Source: an uncultured Litoreibacter sp. (GTDB taxonomy: Bacteria > Pseudomonadota > Alphaproteobacteria > Rhodobacterales > Rhodobacteraceae). From it: a stretch of DNA of 64,000 nucleotides. Both the position numbers and the translations under genes were made by a program. Positions 46,231 to 55,318 of the stretch are shown here, piece after piece; the first letter of the stretch is position 1; every line of letters starts with the position of its first letter. Where the stretch lies: NCBI GenBank assembly GCA_947492995.1, contig CANLOU010000001.1:691001-755000 (forward strand), given 5' to 3'. The notes below the pieces were generated by a model. The model ran no database searches. It had not been told where the DNA came from and was given only the letters and a program-made list of their open reading frames with translations.

Positions 46231-46425
46231 CTAACGCATCAGTTTCCAGATGCTCCAAATTATGGACCCAAGGCCGAATGCACCGCAGAAAACGAACAGC
46301 TCGATGCCGACCAACCCCGTTGGCACCCCTTTCACAATCGCGGCGACAACCAACAAACCGCACACAAAGACGCCGACGCCAAGACGAAACTTCAATTCAC
46401 CACGGGTGGGGCCGAACTTGCTCAT
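46231..46425 (-). CDS. Small two-helix membrane protein, unknown
   Basis: A 64-residue protein, MSKFGPTRGELKFRLGVGVF onward, with two hydrophobic segments (FVCGLLVVAAIVKG and IELFVFCGAFGLGSIIWSIW). It is read in the same direction as the larger membrane protein downstream and may form a unit with it. No function can be proposed from sequence. Confidence 0.6.
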   Translation of the reverse strand: MSKFGPTRGELKFRLGVGVFVCGLLVVAAIVKGVPTGLVGIELFVFCGAFGLGSIIWSIWKLMR

Positions 46426-46526
46426 CCGTCAAACCTAGCGCCTCGGATGGAGGAGTCACGCCGCGTCATGGTTACACAGACCGGCGCTTGCGCTACACTG
46501 ACGCAAATTAGCACAAGGATAGCCCC

Positions 46527-47702
46527 ATGACCGACATCGTAATTCTGGGCGGCGCACGGACCGCCATTGGCACCTTCGGCGGCGCATTGGCCGGGACCAC
46601 CCCAATTGATCTTGGCACTGTTGTCAGCAAAGCGGCGATGGAACGTTCCGGCGTTGAGCCCACCCAAATTGGCCACGTTGCCTTTGGTCACGTTATCAAC
46701 ACCGAGCCCCGCGACATGTACCTGTCCCGCGTCGCCGCGATGCAGGCCGGGGTGCCGGACACTGTTCCGGCCATGAACGTGAACCGCCTGTGCGGGTCCG
46801 GCGTGCAGGCCATCGTGTCCGTGGTGCAATCATTGATGTTGGGTGATGCCGACTACGGGCTTGCCGGTGGAGCCGAAAATATGAGCCGCTCACCCTATAT
46901 CCTGCCACAAACCCGCTGGGGCCAAAAGATGGGCGACGCAGGCGCGCAGGACATGATGCTGGGCGCGCTCAACTGCCCGTTCGGCACGGGCCATATGGGC
47001 GTCACCGCCGAAAACGTCGCCAAGGAACATGACATCTCCCGCGACGCGCAGGACGCGTTTGCGCTGGAAAGCCAGACACGCGCGGCGGCGGCGATTGAGG
47101 CCGGCTACTTCAAAGACCAGATCACCCCCGTCGAGGTTCGCGTGAAGCGCGATATGGTCAATTTCGAAGTCGATGAGCATCCCAAAGCCTCCACCATGGA
47201 CACGCTGAGTGGCTTGCGCACCGTGTTCCAAAAGGACGGCACGGTCACCGCTGGCAACGCGTCCGGCATCAATGACGGGGCGGCCGCTTTGGTCTTCGCC
47301 CGTGCCGAGGCCGCCGAAAAAGCCGGCCTGACGCCTCGGGCGCGCGTCATCGGTTACGCGCATGCGGGCGTCCGGCCCGAAGTGATGGGCATCGGCCCCG
47401 TGCCCGCTGTAGAAAACCTGCTGGCCAAAACTGGCCTGAAAGCGTCGGACTTTGACGTCATCGAGTCGAACGAGGCATTCGCCGCGCAAGCATTGGCGGT
47501 GAACAAAGGCTTGGACCTTGACCCCGCCAAGGTGAACCCAAACGGAGGCGCGATTGCGCTTGGTCACCCCGTCGGCGCAACCGGTGCGATCATCACCGTC
47601 AAAGCATTGCATGAACTGGAGCGGATTGGCGGCAGCAAAGCCCTCATCACGATGTGCATCGGCGGTGGGCAAGGTATCGCGCTGGCGATCGAGCGGCTCT
47701 AG
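46527..47702 (+). CDS. Acetyl-CoA acyltransferase (thiolase)
   Basis: A 391-residue thiolase of the biosynthetic acetoacetyl-CoA/beta-ketothiolase group. The acyl-accepting cysteine is in NRLCGSGVQAI at about residue 90, the second catalytic pair in NPNGGAIALGHPVGATGA and the last cysteine in TMCIGGGQGIAL. PhaA, BktB and AtoB cannot be separated; no phaB or other PHB gene is adjacent. The end is convergent with pbpC, and both genes share the same CTAG at 47699-47702 for their stop codons. Confidence 0.93.
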   Translation: MTDIVILGGARTAIGTFGGALAGTTPIDLGTVVSKAAMERSGVEPTQIGHVAFGHVINTEPRDMYLSRVAAMQAGVPDTVPAMNVNRLCGSGVQAIVSVVQSLMLGDADYGLAGGAENMSRSPYILPQTRWGQKMGDAGAQDMMLGALNCPFGTGHMGVTAENVAKEHDISRDAQDAFALESQTRAAAAIEAGYFKDQITPVEVRVKRDMVNFEVDEHPKASTMDTLSGLRTVFQKDGTVTAGNASGINDGAAALVFARAEAAEKAGLTPRARVIGYAHAGVRPEVMGIGPVPAVENLLAKTGLKASDFDVIESNEAFAAQALAVNKGLDLDPAKVNPNGGAIALGHPVGATGAIITVKALHELERIGGSKALITMCIGGGQGIALAIERL

Positions 47703-49735
47703 TCGACAAAAACCTGCGTCTTGGCGGAACGCCCCTTGGCGTCCACCACCGTCACCGTCAAATAGCCGCGCCCGGTCGCGGCTATTTCCATTTGGCGTTC
47801 CCAGCTATTGGCGGCCACGGGCGCACCATTTGCCAGCCAACTGAACGGCGGCGCCCCGTTTCTGATCTGCACGTACAAGCCATCCCCTTGCGATGCGATC
47901 TTCGCGCCGTTCGGCGGAAACGCGATTTTAGGGCGGTCGGGTTCCCCCAGAATTTGCCCTCGGCCCTTGAATGTGCGCAACGGCTTTGGCAGCTCCGCAT
48001 TGCTGACCAGCAGCGCATCGACAGGAGCGGCGGCCAGTGGATCAGCCTGCGTCTTTAACCGCTCAAACGCTTGGAAAAGAACGGGCGCTGCAATGGCCGC
48101 GCCGAAGGCTCCGGGAACGGGTGTGCCATCGGGTCGCCCCATCCATATGCCGACCACGTGCCGCCCGTCATAGCCAATCGCCAGCGTGTCACGGTGCCCG
48201 TAAGACGTCCCAGTTTTATACGCAATCTCGCGCTCTCGCGCATTCGCGGGCGGCGCGATGCCTGATAGGATGTCGGTGACATACCACGCCGATTTCTGGC
48301 TCAGCAGGCGGCTCCCAAGTGGCGCGCCATCCTTCGGTGTCTCGCTTAGTGCTATGGTCTGCCCGCCCCGTGCAAGACTTGCATAAGCTTGCACCAGATC
48401 GTGCAGGCTGACGCCCAAACCTCCCAAACCAATGGCCAGCCCCGACTGGTCCCCCGGCACCTCGATCTGCGCTCCGGCGCGGCGCAACGCGCCTGACAGG
48501 TTGGAGGGCCCGATACCGTCCAGCAGGCTCACCACTGGCAGGTTCAACGATTGCTGTAAAGCCTCACGCACCCTCAGCTGGCCCCGGAATTGTCCGTCAA
48601 AATTCACTGGCGCATAGGTCCCGAAACTTTGCGGGCGATCGTTCATCAGCGTCTCGGGATGGACCATCCCTCGGTCAAATCCCAGCCCGTACACAAACGG
48701 CTTCAACGTCGACCCGGGCGAGCGCAGCGCGCGGGTCATGTCAACATACCCCTCCCGCGCGTCGTCATTGAAATCAGGCGACCCGACGGAGGCCAGAACC
48801 TCCCCCGTCCGATGATCCGCCACCACAATTGCAATGGATAACTGCCGGTCTTGCACGCGCACCGATTGCTGCGCCAACCGCTCCAAGCTGCGTTGAAGCG
48901 GGCCGTCAATCGTGGTCTCAACGCGGGCACCCACCGCGTCCGCCAACACCCTGTCTGCCAGATGGGGCGCGGTCAGCGGGAAGGACTTGCGCCCCTCTGC
49001 CGGGGCCTCTGTCATCGCCGCCTCAGCGGTGCCTGCGTCAATGACGCCCGCTTTCTCCATCCGCTCCAGGACCCGGTCCCGTGCCCGATGTGCAGCCTGC
49101 ACTCGCCGGTCGGGCCGACGCGCCTCTGGCGCTTGCGGCAAGGCCACCAGCAACGCCGATTGCGCCTGAGTCAACCGCACCGGTTCCTTCCCGAAATACG
49201 CCAAAGTCGCGGCACGCACGCCCTCAAGGTTCCCGCCAAACGGCGCGCGCTGCAGGTACAGGTTCAAAATCTCGGCCTTCGTCAAGCGCCGCTCCAACGC
49301 CAGCGCCAGCCGCGCCTGTCGCAGCTTACCCTCCCAACGGCCCGTGCCGCTGTCTTCCAGCAAGCGCGCGGTTTGCATGGTCAGCGTGGACGCCCCCGAC
49401 ACCATCCGCCGGTACCTGATCGCCTGCCCAGCAGCCCGCGCAATCGCCACCACGTCAATGCCCGCATGCTCATAGAACCGTTTGTCCTCGTAGGCCACCA
49501 ACATACGCAGGTAACCCGCGTCGACACTGGCCACATCCGCCTGCAACCGCCACCGCCCGTCGTCTACTTGGTAGGCCCGCAGCAGGTCGCCGTGGCGGTC
49601 CAGAACCTCCGCCCCCGTTTCGATCACCAACGGCGGAATAACTGTCGCGTCGACCCAGTCGTCAAACTGGTCGCGCCCCACCGCCGCAAGAAACAATGCG
49701 GCTGCGGACCCGAAAATGGCGCGGTGCCATGTCAC
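47699..49735 (-). CDS. pbpC: Penicillin-binding protein 1C
   Basis: A 678-residue bifunctional peptidoglycan synthase. A short N-terminal anchor is followed by the GT51 glycosyltransferase domain (YEDKRFYEHAGIDVVAIAR, SGASTLTMQTARLLE). The transpeptidase domain has the SxxK motif in SPGSTLKPFVYG, SLN in QQSLNLPVVSL and KTGTSYGHRD. The C-terminal 90 residues are the BiPBP_C domain of 1C-type proteins. Its start overlaps the stop of the alpha-2-macroglobulin-like gene by four bases, the same pairing as yfhM-pbpC in E. coli. Confidence 0.95.
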   Translation of the reverse strand: MTWHRAIFGSAAALFLAAVGRDQFDDWVDATVIPPLVIETGAEVLDRHGDLLRAYQVDDGRWRLQADVASVDAGYLRMLVAYEDKRFYEHAGIDVVAIARAAGQAIRYRRMVSGASTLTMQTARLLEDSGTGRWEGKLRQARLALALERRLTKAEILNLYLQRAPFGGNLEGVRAATLAYFGKEPVRLTQAQSALLVALPQAPEARRPDRRVQAAHRARDRVLERMEKAGVIDAGTAEAAMTEAPAEGRKSFPLTAPHLADRVLADAVGARVETTIDGPLQRSLERLAQQSVRVQDRQLSIAIVVADHRTGEVLASVGSPDFNDDAREGYVDMTRALRSPGSTLKPFVYGLGFDRGMVHPETLMNDRPQSFGTYAPVNFDGQFRGQLRVREALQQSLNLPVVSLLDGIGPSNLSGALRRAGAQIEVPGDQSGLAIGLGGLGVSLHDLVQAYASLARGGQTIALSETPKDGAPLGSRLLSQKSAWYVTDILSGIAPPANAREREIAYKTGTSYGHRDTLAIGYDGRHVVGIWMGRPDGTPVPGAFGAAIAAPVLFQAFERLKTQADPLAAAPVDALLVSNAELPKPLRTFKGRGQILGEPDRPKIAFPPNGAKIASQGDGLYVQIRNGAPPFSWLANGAPVAANSWERQMEIAATGRGYLTVTVVDAKGRSAKTQVFVD

Positions 49736-52700
49736 TTGGTGACCACCACCTGACCCGTCGCTGTGCGGGCACGGTATTCGGGGCGGTACATGTCCTCAAC
49801 ACTTGCCGCAGGGTGGTGGTATGTCCCGGGCGCAATGGCGCGCACGATATACGCCAGCTGGAACGCGTCGGTGCCGCCATGATCCACGGCCGCCAGAAAG
49901 CGGTCCTGCCGGAACTCGGTGTTCTGCACGCGGCTGCTTAGCTTCAGCCAGTCCAACGCCCTGACGTCCCCGCCTTGCAGCAGGTTGGGGTTGTCGATCT
50001 CGAACCCGGCGGGCAGCGGGTCGTTCACCATCAGCCGCCCTTCGCCGTCGTTGAACGGTTGCACGGTCAGCACGGTGACAAGCCGGTCGCCCGATTGCAC
50101 CTGATCGGGGGAGGCAACCTCCCCTTCAAGCGTGTAGTACACGCGGTCAATGCGGTAGCCATTGCCGCCTTGCGGCTCAGGTTCGGACGCCACGCCGAAC
50201 GTCGTCAGCGTCACCACCGTGTCGGACCCGCCACTGTTTTGGATCGCCACAGGCGTCACCGCGTCCTGTTCCAACACCTGCACCAATGGGCCAGACACAG
50301 GCGCGCCGTTCAAGGACAAGGTGCCCTCAGCCCGGCCCAGCAGCGCGTTCGCCGCCAGCAGGGACCACACCGATTCTTGGGTGGATCGACCCGTCACCTC
50401 TCCGAGGCTCGGAGCCACCTGCGCAGAAATGCGTTCGACATTCACCGCGTTTGATCCGGCCTCTACGGCCAGCGTCAAAACCGCAGCAGCGTCGCGCAGG
50501 TTGGTCCCATAGTCATCGCGCCAACGCTGGCCACCGCTTTGCGCGTCTTGCAGCTTGGCATCCGCCTTGCGGAACATCGCGTCCGCCCGGGTGGGGTCGC
50601 CGTAAGCGGCCAGCGCCGCCCCGATTTGCGCCAGCGCCATCGGGGTCGCAAAGTCGTTCGATTTCACGTCGGCATAGTATCGCAGGTCACCAATCGCCGC
50701 CGCGCCTTCGCGGGCCAGAACCAGCAACGCGTAAGCCAAACCCTCACCGCCATTCTCAAAGTCAGACGCCGCGTTCACCTGATTGCGCAGATTGTCCAGC
50801 GCTTGGCGCAACGCAATCCGTGGCACGTCATGGCCCTGACCGGACGCCCGGCTCAGGAAGTCAGTCACATAGGCATCGAGCCACAGATCACCCCGCGCGG
50901 GCCGCCACAACCCAAATGCCCCGTTAGAGGCCTGATTGGTCAGCACTCGGTCCACCGCCTGCTCGATCCGTTCAGCGATATTCTGGCGGGCTCCAAGGTT
51001 CATCGCCTGCGCCACCTGATCGAGATACAGCAATGGCATCGCCCGCGACGTGGTCTGCTCAGTACAGCCATAGGGATAGAGGTCCAGCGCATTCAAAAGC
51101 CCCGGCGCATCGAACCGCGCCAAGGGGCCAGCCGTCAGCGTAGCGCTTGCCGTTCCGGGCAAGAAGCCAGCGAAGGCGTTTTGGTCCAAAGTGAACGTGC
51201 CACCCGCCGCCAACTCAAACTGCGCGCGGCGCTGAATAACCGGATCATTGCGCATGATGGGCAGGTTTAGGGTCTTTCGAAGCACCTTGTCGTCCGGCGT
51301 CACCAAAGTGACAGAGACCGTGGCGATCCCCGTCCGTTGCGCCGTGATTGGAACGCTAAAGACCTGCTTTTGCAGCTCGCTCAAAGACACCGACGTCGGA
51401 GCGGTGCCAAGATCAACGCCCGATGCGGTCACCGTCAAAGGCATATCGCCCGTGGTCCCTGTTGCGTGGATGATCTCCAGCAGCAACTGGCTGTCATCGC
51501 CCGGTGCCAGGAAGCGCGGCAAGGTCGCAGTGACCACGACGGGATCGCGCACCAGGATGTCCGTCGTCGCCTCGCCAACCGCACTGTCGGACCAGACCAC
51601 CGCGCTGAGACGCACGGTGCCGTTGAATTCCGGCAGATCAAAACTTGCCCGCGCAATGCCGTCCGCACCGACCGTCACAGGCCCCGCAACATAAGCCACC
51701 AGCTCTTCCGTCGGAGGGGGCGCTTGCGAGGACAGCCCCGCCTGCGCGTCGCCGCCAGAACGCACTGTCCCAAGCGCACCAGTTTGACCGTCGATCAGAC
51801 GCCCATAGATGTCACGCAACCCCATCCCCAATTTGCGCTGACCAAAGTAGTGATCCGATGCAGAGGGCGGTTCAAAACCGGTCAGGTTCAAAATCCCCAG
51901 ATCAACGGCGGAGATCATGGCGTAAGCCGTCTCTCCCTCCGCGATACCGTCAACTTTCAAGGCGACCTCCAACGGGCCACGCGGCGCAGCCTCGGGAGCC
52001 ATATCAAACGCAGCGGCCAGTTTCGCATCAGCCGGGTCAACCGGCGCATAGGACAGCCCCAAAGCGCGTGTCGGGTTTTGACCTTCTGCACCTTCCAACG
52101 GCTGCACCACCTGTGCTGCGACATAGACGCCTGCGCCCCAATCGTCGGTGACAGGCAGCTCGATCAGGTTTTCGCCTTCCGTGACCTCGACCGATTTCAT
52201 GTCGATCAACCGGTTCGACATTACCGTAACCAGCGCTGTGCCCGCGGTGCGCGGCACGATGCGGAAGGTCGCCGTTTCGCCGGACCGGTAGTTGGCCTTA
52301 TCCAGCGACGCCTCCAACAGATCGGGGGTAGCGCTAGCGTCGGCGGCTCCGTACCAACCCGCCGAGAAGCCAACGGAGCTGGCCACATATGGCCCGTCAA
52401 TTCGCTCCACCTTGATCTCGTATGCGCCCCATTCAACCGGGGCCGTTACCGTAGTGATTTGATCCCCCGTCAGCCGCACTTCGCCCGAGGCAACGCGGCT
52501 GCGCGTCGTGATTGGATCCCAATACCAACTGCCGTAACTTGAATACCACTGGTAGCGCGTGTTGACCCGGTTGACAGTCCACTTCACCGTCATCTCCTGA
52601 CGCGTCAGGTCGGGGCCAATCGCAATCAGCTCAAACGCGGCCTCGGTGTCTTCTGCAATGACCCCGTCCGTTTGGGGCTTGATGCCAATCAACGGGGTAT

Positions 52701-55167
52701 CCGCCAGAACAGGTTTGGTCAGCGTGCGTTCCACCGGGCGGTTCGATCCTTCGCGGACACGGGTGATGATGCGCGCCTCCAAAGGTTGCATCACCTCGGT
52801 CAGCTCGGGCAGCTGCAGGGCAACGCTTGCGGCACCGGTCTGATCGGTCTTCACCCCGCCTTGCAACCCACCACGACGCGCCTGGAAGCGCTGGTCATGG
52901 CGGCCAAACTTGTACCCTGCGTAGCCGTCCAAGTCGGTTGCCGCGCGCAGGATCACGTCGCCCTCGACGGCCAGGTCAGCCCCGGGCGCCCCGAACAGGT
53001 AATCCGCCTGAACGTTCAGTTCCGGCGGGAAATCCGTCAGCGCAATCGGGCCGTCCTCCATCGACAATTCAACGTCGATGCGTTCTGGCAAGAAGTCCTC
53101 CACCAACACCTTGGTGCTGGCCAGCGGCGCGGCCTCTACATCGGCGTAGACCGCGACCTGCCACGTTCCACGCGGCACCGAGCCGGACAATGGCAGCACA
53201 AACATGCGCCCGCCCGCGCCTTGGTCGTCCAGCGTCACGCGGCTGTATTCCACGCCGTCAGGCCGCGTCAGGATCGCAGTCATTGCCAGCCCGTCAACCG
53301 CGTCCGCCGTGCCGTCCCGCGCCAAGGCCAACGCGTGGATGGTCTCCCCCGCGCGGTAGGCTCCGCGTTCGGTCGTCATGTAAACGTCAATCGGCGGAGC
53401 GGCGGGCCGCCCCTCGACGCCGCGGTCCGACAGGTCAAATTCGGGGTCCGTCAGGCTCAGGAACGAGAAGTCGTCGCCATGTTGCACGGTCAGCAGCCCC
53501 GGCCTTTGCCCGCCGGTTCCCAGCGACAGCCCCGCGTCAAATCGGGCGTAGCCCGCAGCGTCCGTCACCGCCGTGCCCAGCACCGCGTTGGACCGCGACA
53601 GCAGGCTGACCTCGGTCCCCGCTCGCACGCCTGCATCCGACAACCCGCGCACAAACACGTGCAGCCCGTCCACGCCGGACATGGTGGTCACCCCAAGGTC
53701 GCTTATCACGAACCATTGCGTTGCGGGCGGGGTGTCGTATTCGTCGGCGCCAGGGATCTGCGCTTGCAGCGCATAGACGCCCGGCTTCAAATCGCCAGCA
53801 ATCTCTCCAACTGGCAGGCGGGAGGTCACGTCCTGATTCAGGGCGCTCTCCACGGTGCCGGTGCCCTTCCAAACCTCGGACCCAACTTCGGTGCGGAATT
53901 CGGCGCGTTGGTACTGGCTCAAGGGCCTGCCAAAATATCCGTCCTGCATGGTCCGCAAGATGTTGCGGTCGCTGACGCGGTACAGCGTCAGGTCCAGCTT
54001 GGTGGCGTTGATAGCCACCACTGGCAGCGCCGCGTTTTCGGTGGCGGGCAACACGTAGGCGCGCCCCGGGAAACGGACATCGGGTTTGCGGTCGCGCACG
54101 TATTGATTGATCTCAACCGATTTCAACAGCTGTTCACCCGATGCGGCGGGCAGCCCTTGGCGGAAGGTAAAGCTGTAGCGTTCGCCATGGGTCAGCCCAG
54201 CGATGCAAATCGCGCGGCCAGACGCGTCAACGCTGATGCCCGGAACAGAGGTCTGCACGTAATCCGCATAGTCCACCGTCTTGTCCAAATCCTCGGTGAA
54301 ATTGGCGCAGACCCGTGGGTCCAGCGCATCGCTTTCCACCTGCGTCTCGGCAAGGCCAAAGCCGAACAGTCGGACCGCTCGGTCAAGGTTTTTGCCAATG
54401 TCGTCACGCGGGGAGATGTCTTGCGCCAGACGCAGCGGCTTAATCATCTCTTTGCCTCGGCCAACAGCCTCCAAGCTGGTCGCGATCAATGACAATGCGT
54501 TGACCTGCTGCGCCGCATTTTCAGACCGCAGGTAAGCGTTGACCGACGCCAACAGGGCGGTCGCGTTGAGCTGGCGTTTTCTCTGGGTGTTGTTGCGCGC
54601 GGCGGCCAAAGCATCGCGGGTAAACTGGTCCCACAGGTCAGATCGGTCCGTCAGCGTAAGCGCCGCGCCCATGAACTTCATCGCAATATCGGGTTTGCCC
54701 GCGTTCCGGTCTCGCACCGCCGCATCAATATATTGCTGGGTCGTGTACTCGTTGGCGACATAGTTGTCGGACATGTTCGACGCTTGGGTGAACGCGCGGT
54801 TCAGGTCCCGCTCTGGCAGGAAAGACAGGTCCTGAGCGCGGGTTTGCGCAACAGACAACGCTTCAGGCGAACTGTCGATGACTCTGGCGGAAATTGCCCC
54901 CTCATAGGGTTCACTTTTTGAGATTTCGGATTTGGGGAAACATGCGCGTGACTTTTCGTTGAACGTGAACGCTCGGCAGTTTTGATCTGCCAAACAGGCG
55001 CGTTCGCAGGCGTCGAATGTCGTGTCGAAGATATTGGTCAGGTCGCTGCCGTAAAAGTCGATATTGCGCGTGATGGCGATCCTGCGCTCGGGGATAAGTC
55101 CTTCGGCATAAGCCATCTGACCCAGCAGCAGAGAAAGAAGAACGCCAAAACTTGCACGACCCAACAT
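49732..55167 (-). CDS. Alpha-2-macroglobulin family protein with N-terminal PAN-like domain
   Basis: An exported protein of 1811 residues. ATG 55167 has AAGGGA upstream and opens the signal peptide MLGRASFGVLLSLLLGQMAYA. Next comes a PAN/apple-like cysteine domain (ACERACLADQNCRAFTFNEK), then MG-type beta domains (MYTDRPIYRPG-like TERGAYRAGETIHALALARD), and the thioester domain with CTEQ at Cys1368-Gln1371. Bacterial members trap proteases in the periplasm and work with PBP1C in repairing breached walls. There is no lipobox after the signal peptide, so it may be soluble or held by the PAN domain. It is translationally coupled to pbpC. Confidence 0.93.
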   Translation of the reverse strand: MLGRASFGVLLSLLLGQMAYAEGLIPERRIAITRNIDFYGSDLTNIFDTTFDACERACLADQNCRAFTFNEKSRACFPKSEISKSEPYEGAISARVIDSSPEALSVAQTRAQDLSFLPERDLNRAFTQASNMSDNYVANEYTTQQYIDAAVRDRNAGKPDIAMKFMGAALTLTDRSDLWDQFTRDALAAARNNTQRKRQLNATALLASVNAYLRSENAAQQVNALSLIATSLEAVGRGKEMIKPLRLAQDISPRDDIGKNLDRAVRLFGFGLAETQVESDALDPRVCANFTEDLDKTVDYADYVQTSVPGISVDASGRAICIAGLTHGERYSFTFRQGLPAASGEQLLKSVEINQYVRDRKPDVRFPGRAYVLPATENAALPVVAINATKLDLTLYRVSDRNILRTMQDGYFGRPLSQYQRAEFRTEVGSEVWKGTGTVESALNQDVTSRLPVGEIAGDLKPGVYALQAQIPGADEYDTPPATQWFVISDLGVTTMSGVDGLHVFVRGLSDAGVRAGTEVSLLSRSNAVLGTAVTDAAGYARFDAGLSLGTGGQRPGLLTVQHGDDFSFLSLTDPEFDLSDRGVEGRPAAPPIDVYMTTERGAYRAGETIHALALARDGTADAVDGLAMTAILTRPDGVEYSRVTLDDQGAGGRMFVLPLSGSVPRGTWQVAVYADVEAAPLASTKVLVEDFLPERIDVELSMEDGPIALTDFPPELNVQADYLFGAPGADLAVEGDVILRAATDLDGYAGYKFGRHDQRFQARRGGLQGGVKTDQTGAASVALQLPELTEVMQPLEARIITRVREGSNRPVERTLTKPVLADTPLIGIKPQTDGVIAEDTEAAFELIAIGPDLTRQEMTVKWTVNRVNTRYQWYSSYGSWYWDPITTRSRVASGEVRLTGDQITTVTAPVEWGAYEIKVERIDGPYVASSVGFSAGWYGAADASATPDLLEASLDKANYRSGETATFRIVPRTAGTALVTVMSNRLIDMKSVEVTEGENLIELPVTDDWGAGVYVAAQVVQPLEGAEGQNPTRALGLSYAPVDPADAKLAAAFDMAPEAAPRGPLEVALKVDGIAEGETAYAMISAVDLGILNLTGFEPPSASDHYFGQRKLGMGLRDIYGRLIDGQTGALGTVRSGGDAQAGLSSQAPPPTEELVAYVAGPVTVGADGIARASFDLPEFNGTVRLSAVVWSDSAVGEATTDILVRDPVVVTATLPRFLAPGDDSQLLLEIIHATGTTGDMPLTVTASGVDLGTAPTSVSLSELQKQVFSVPITAQRTGIATVSVTLVTPDDKVLRKTLNLPIMRNDPVIQRRAQFELAAGGTFTLDQNAFAGFLPGTASATLTAGPLARFDAPGLLNALDLYPYGCTEQTTSRAMPLLYLDQVAQAMNLGARQNIAERIEQAVDRVLTNQASNGAFGLWRPARGDLWLDAYVTDFLSRASGQGHDVPRIALRQALDNLRNQVNAASDFENGGEGLAYALLVLAREGAAAIGDLRYYADVKSNDFATPMALAQIGAALAAYGDPTRADAMFRKADAKLQDAQSGGQRWRDDYGTNLRDAAAVLTLAVEAGSNAVNVERISAQVAPSLGEVTGRSTQESVWSLLAANALLGRAEGTLSLNGAPVSGPLVQVLEQDAVTPVAIQNSGGSDTVVTLTTFGVASEPEPQGGNGYRIDRVYYTLEGEVASPDQVQSGDRLVTVLTVQPFNDGEGRLMVNDPLPAGFEIDNPNLLQGGDVRALDWLKLSSRVQNTEFRQDRFLAAVDHGGTDAFQLAYIVRAIAPGTYHHPAASVEDMYRPEYRARTATGQVVVTK

Positions 55168-55318
55168 GTAAAAATCCCTTTTTCTGTATAGGGCAAGGTT
55201 GGCATGGCCTACGTGAGTCTTGCAACCGTCACGACCGCTTTGGCTCGGCATTAATCGCACGTTCACTTTCCGATGGCATCGTAAGCAAAGATTCAGTTTT
55301 CTCGGCGAACGGGCCAAA

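Noticed and set aside
52672-54492. 606-residue open frame on the plus strand
   Set aside because: It lies entirely within the alpha-2-macroglobulin gene in antisense; Arg, Gln and His rich with no domain motifs.
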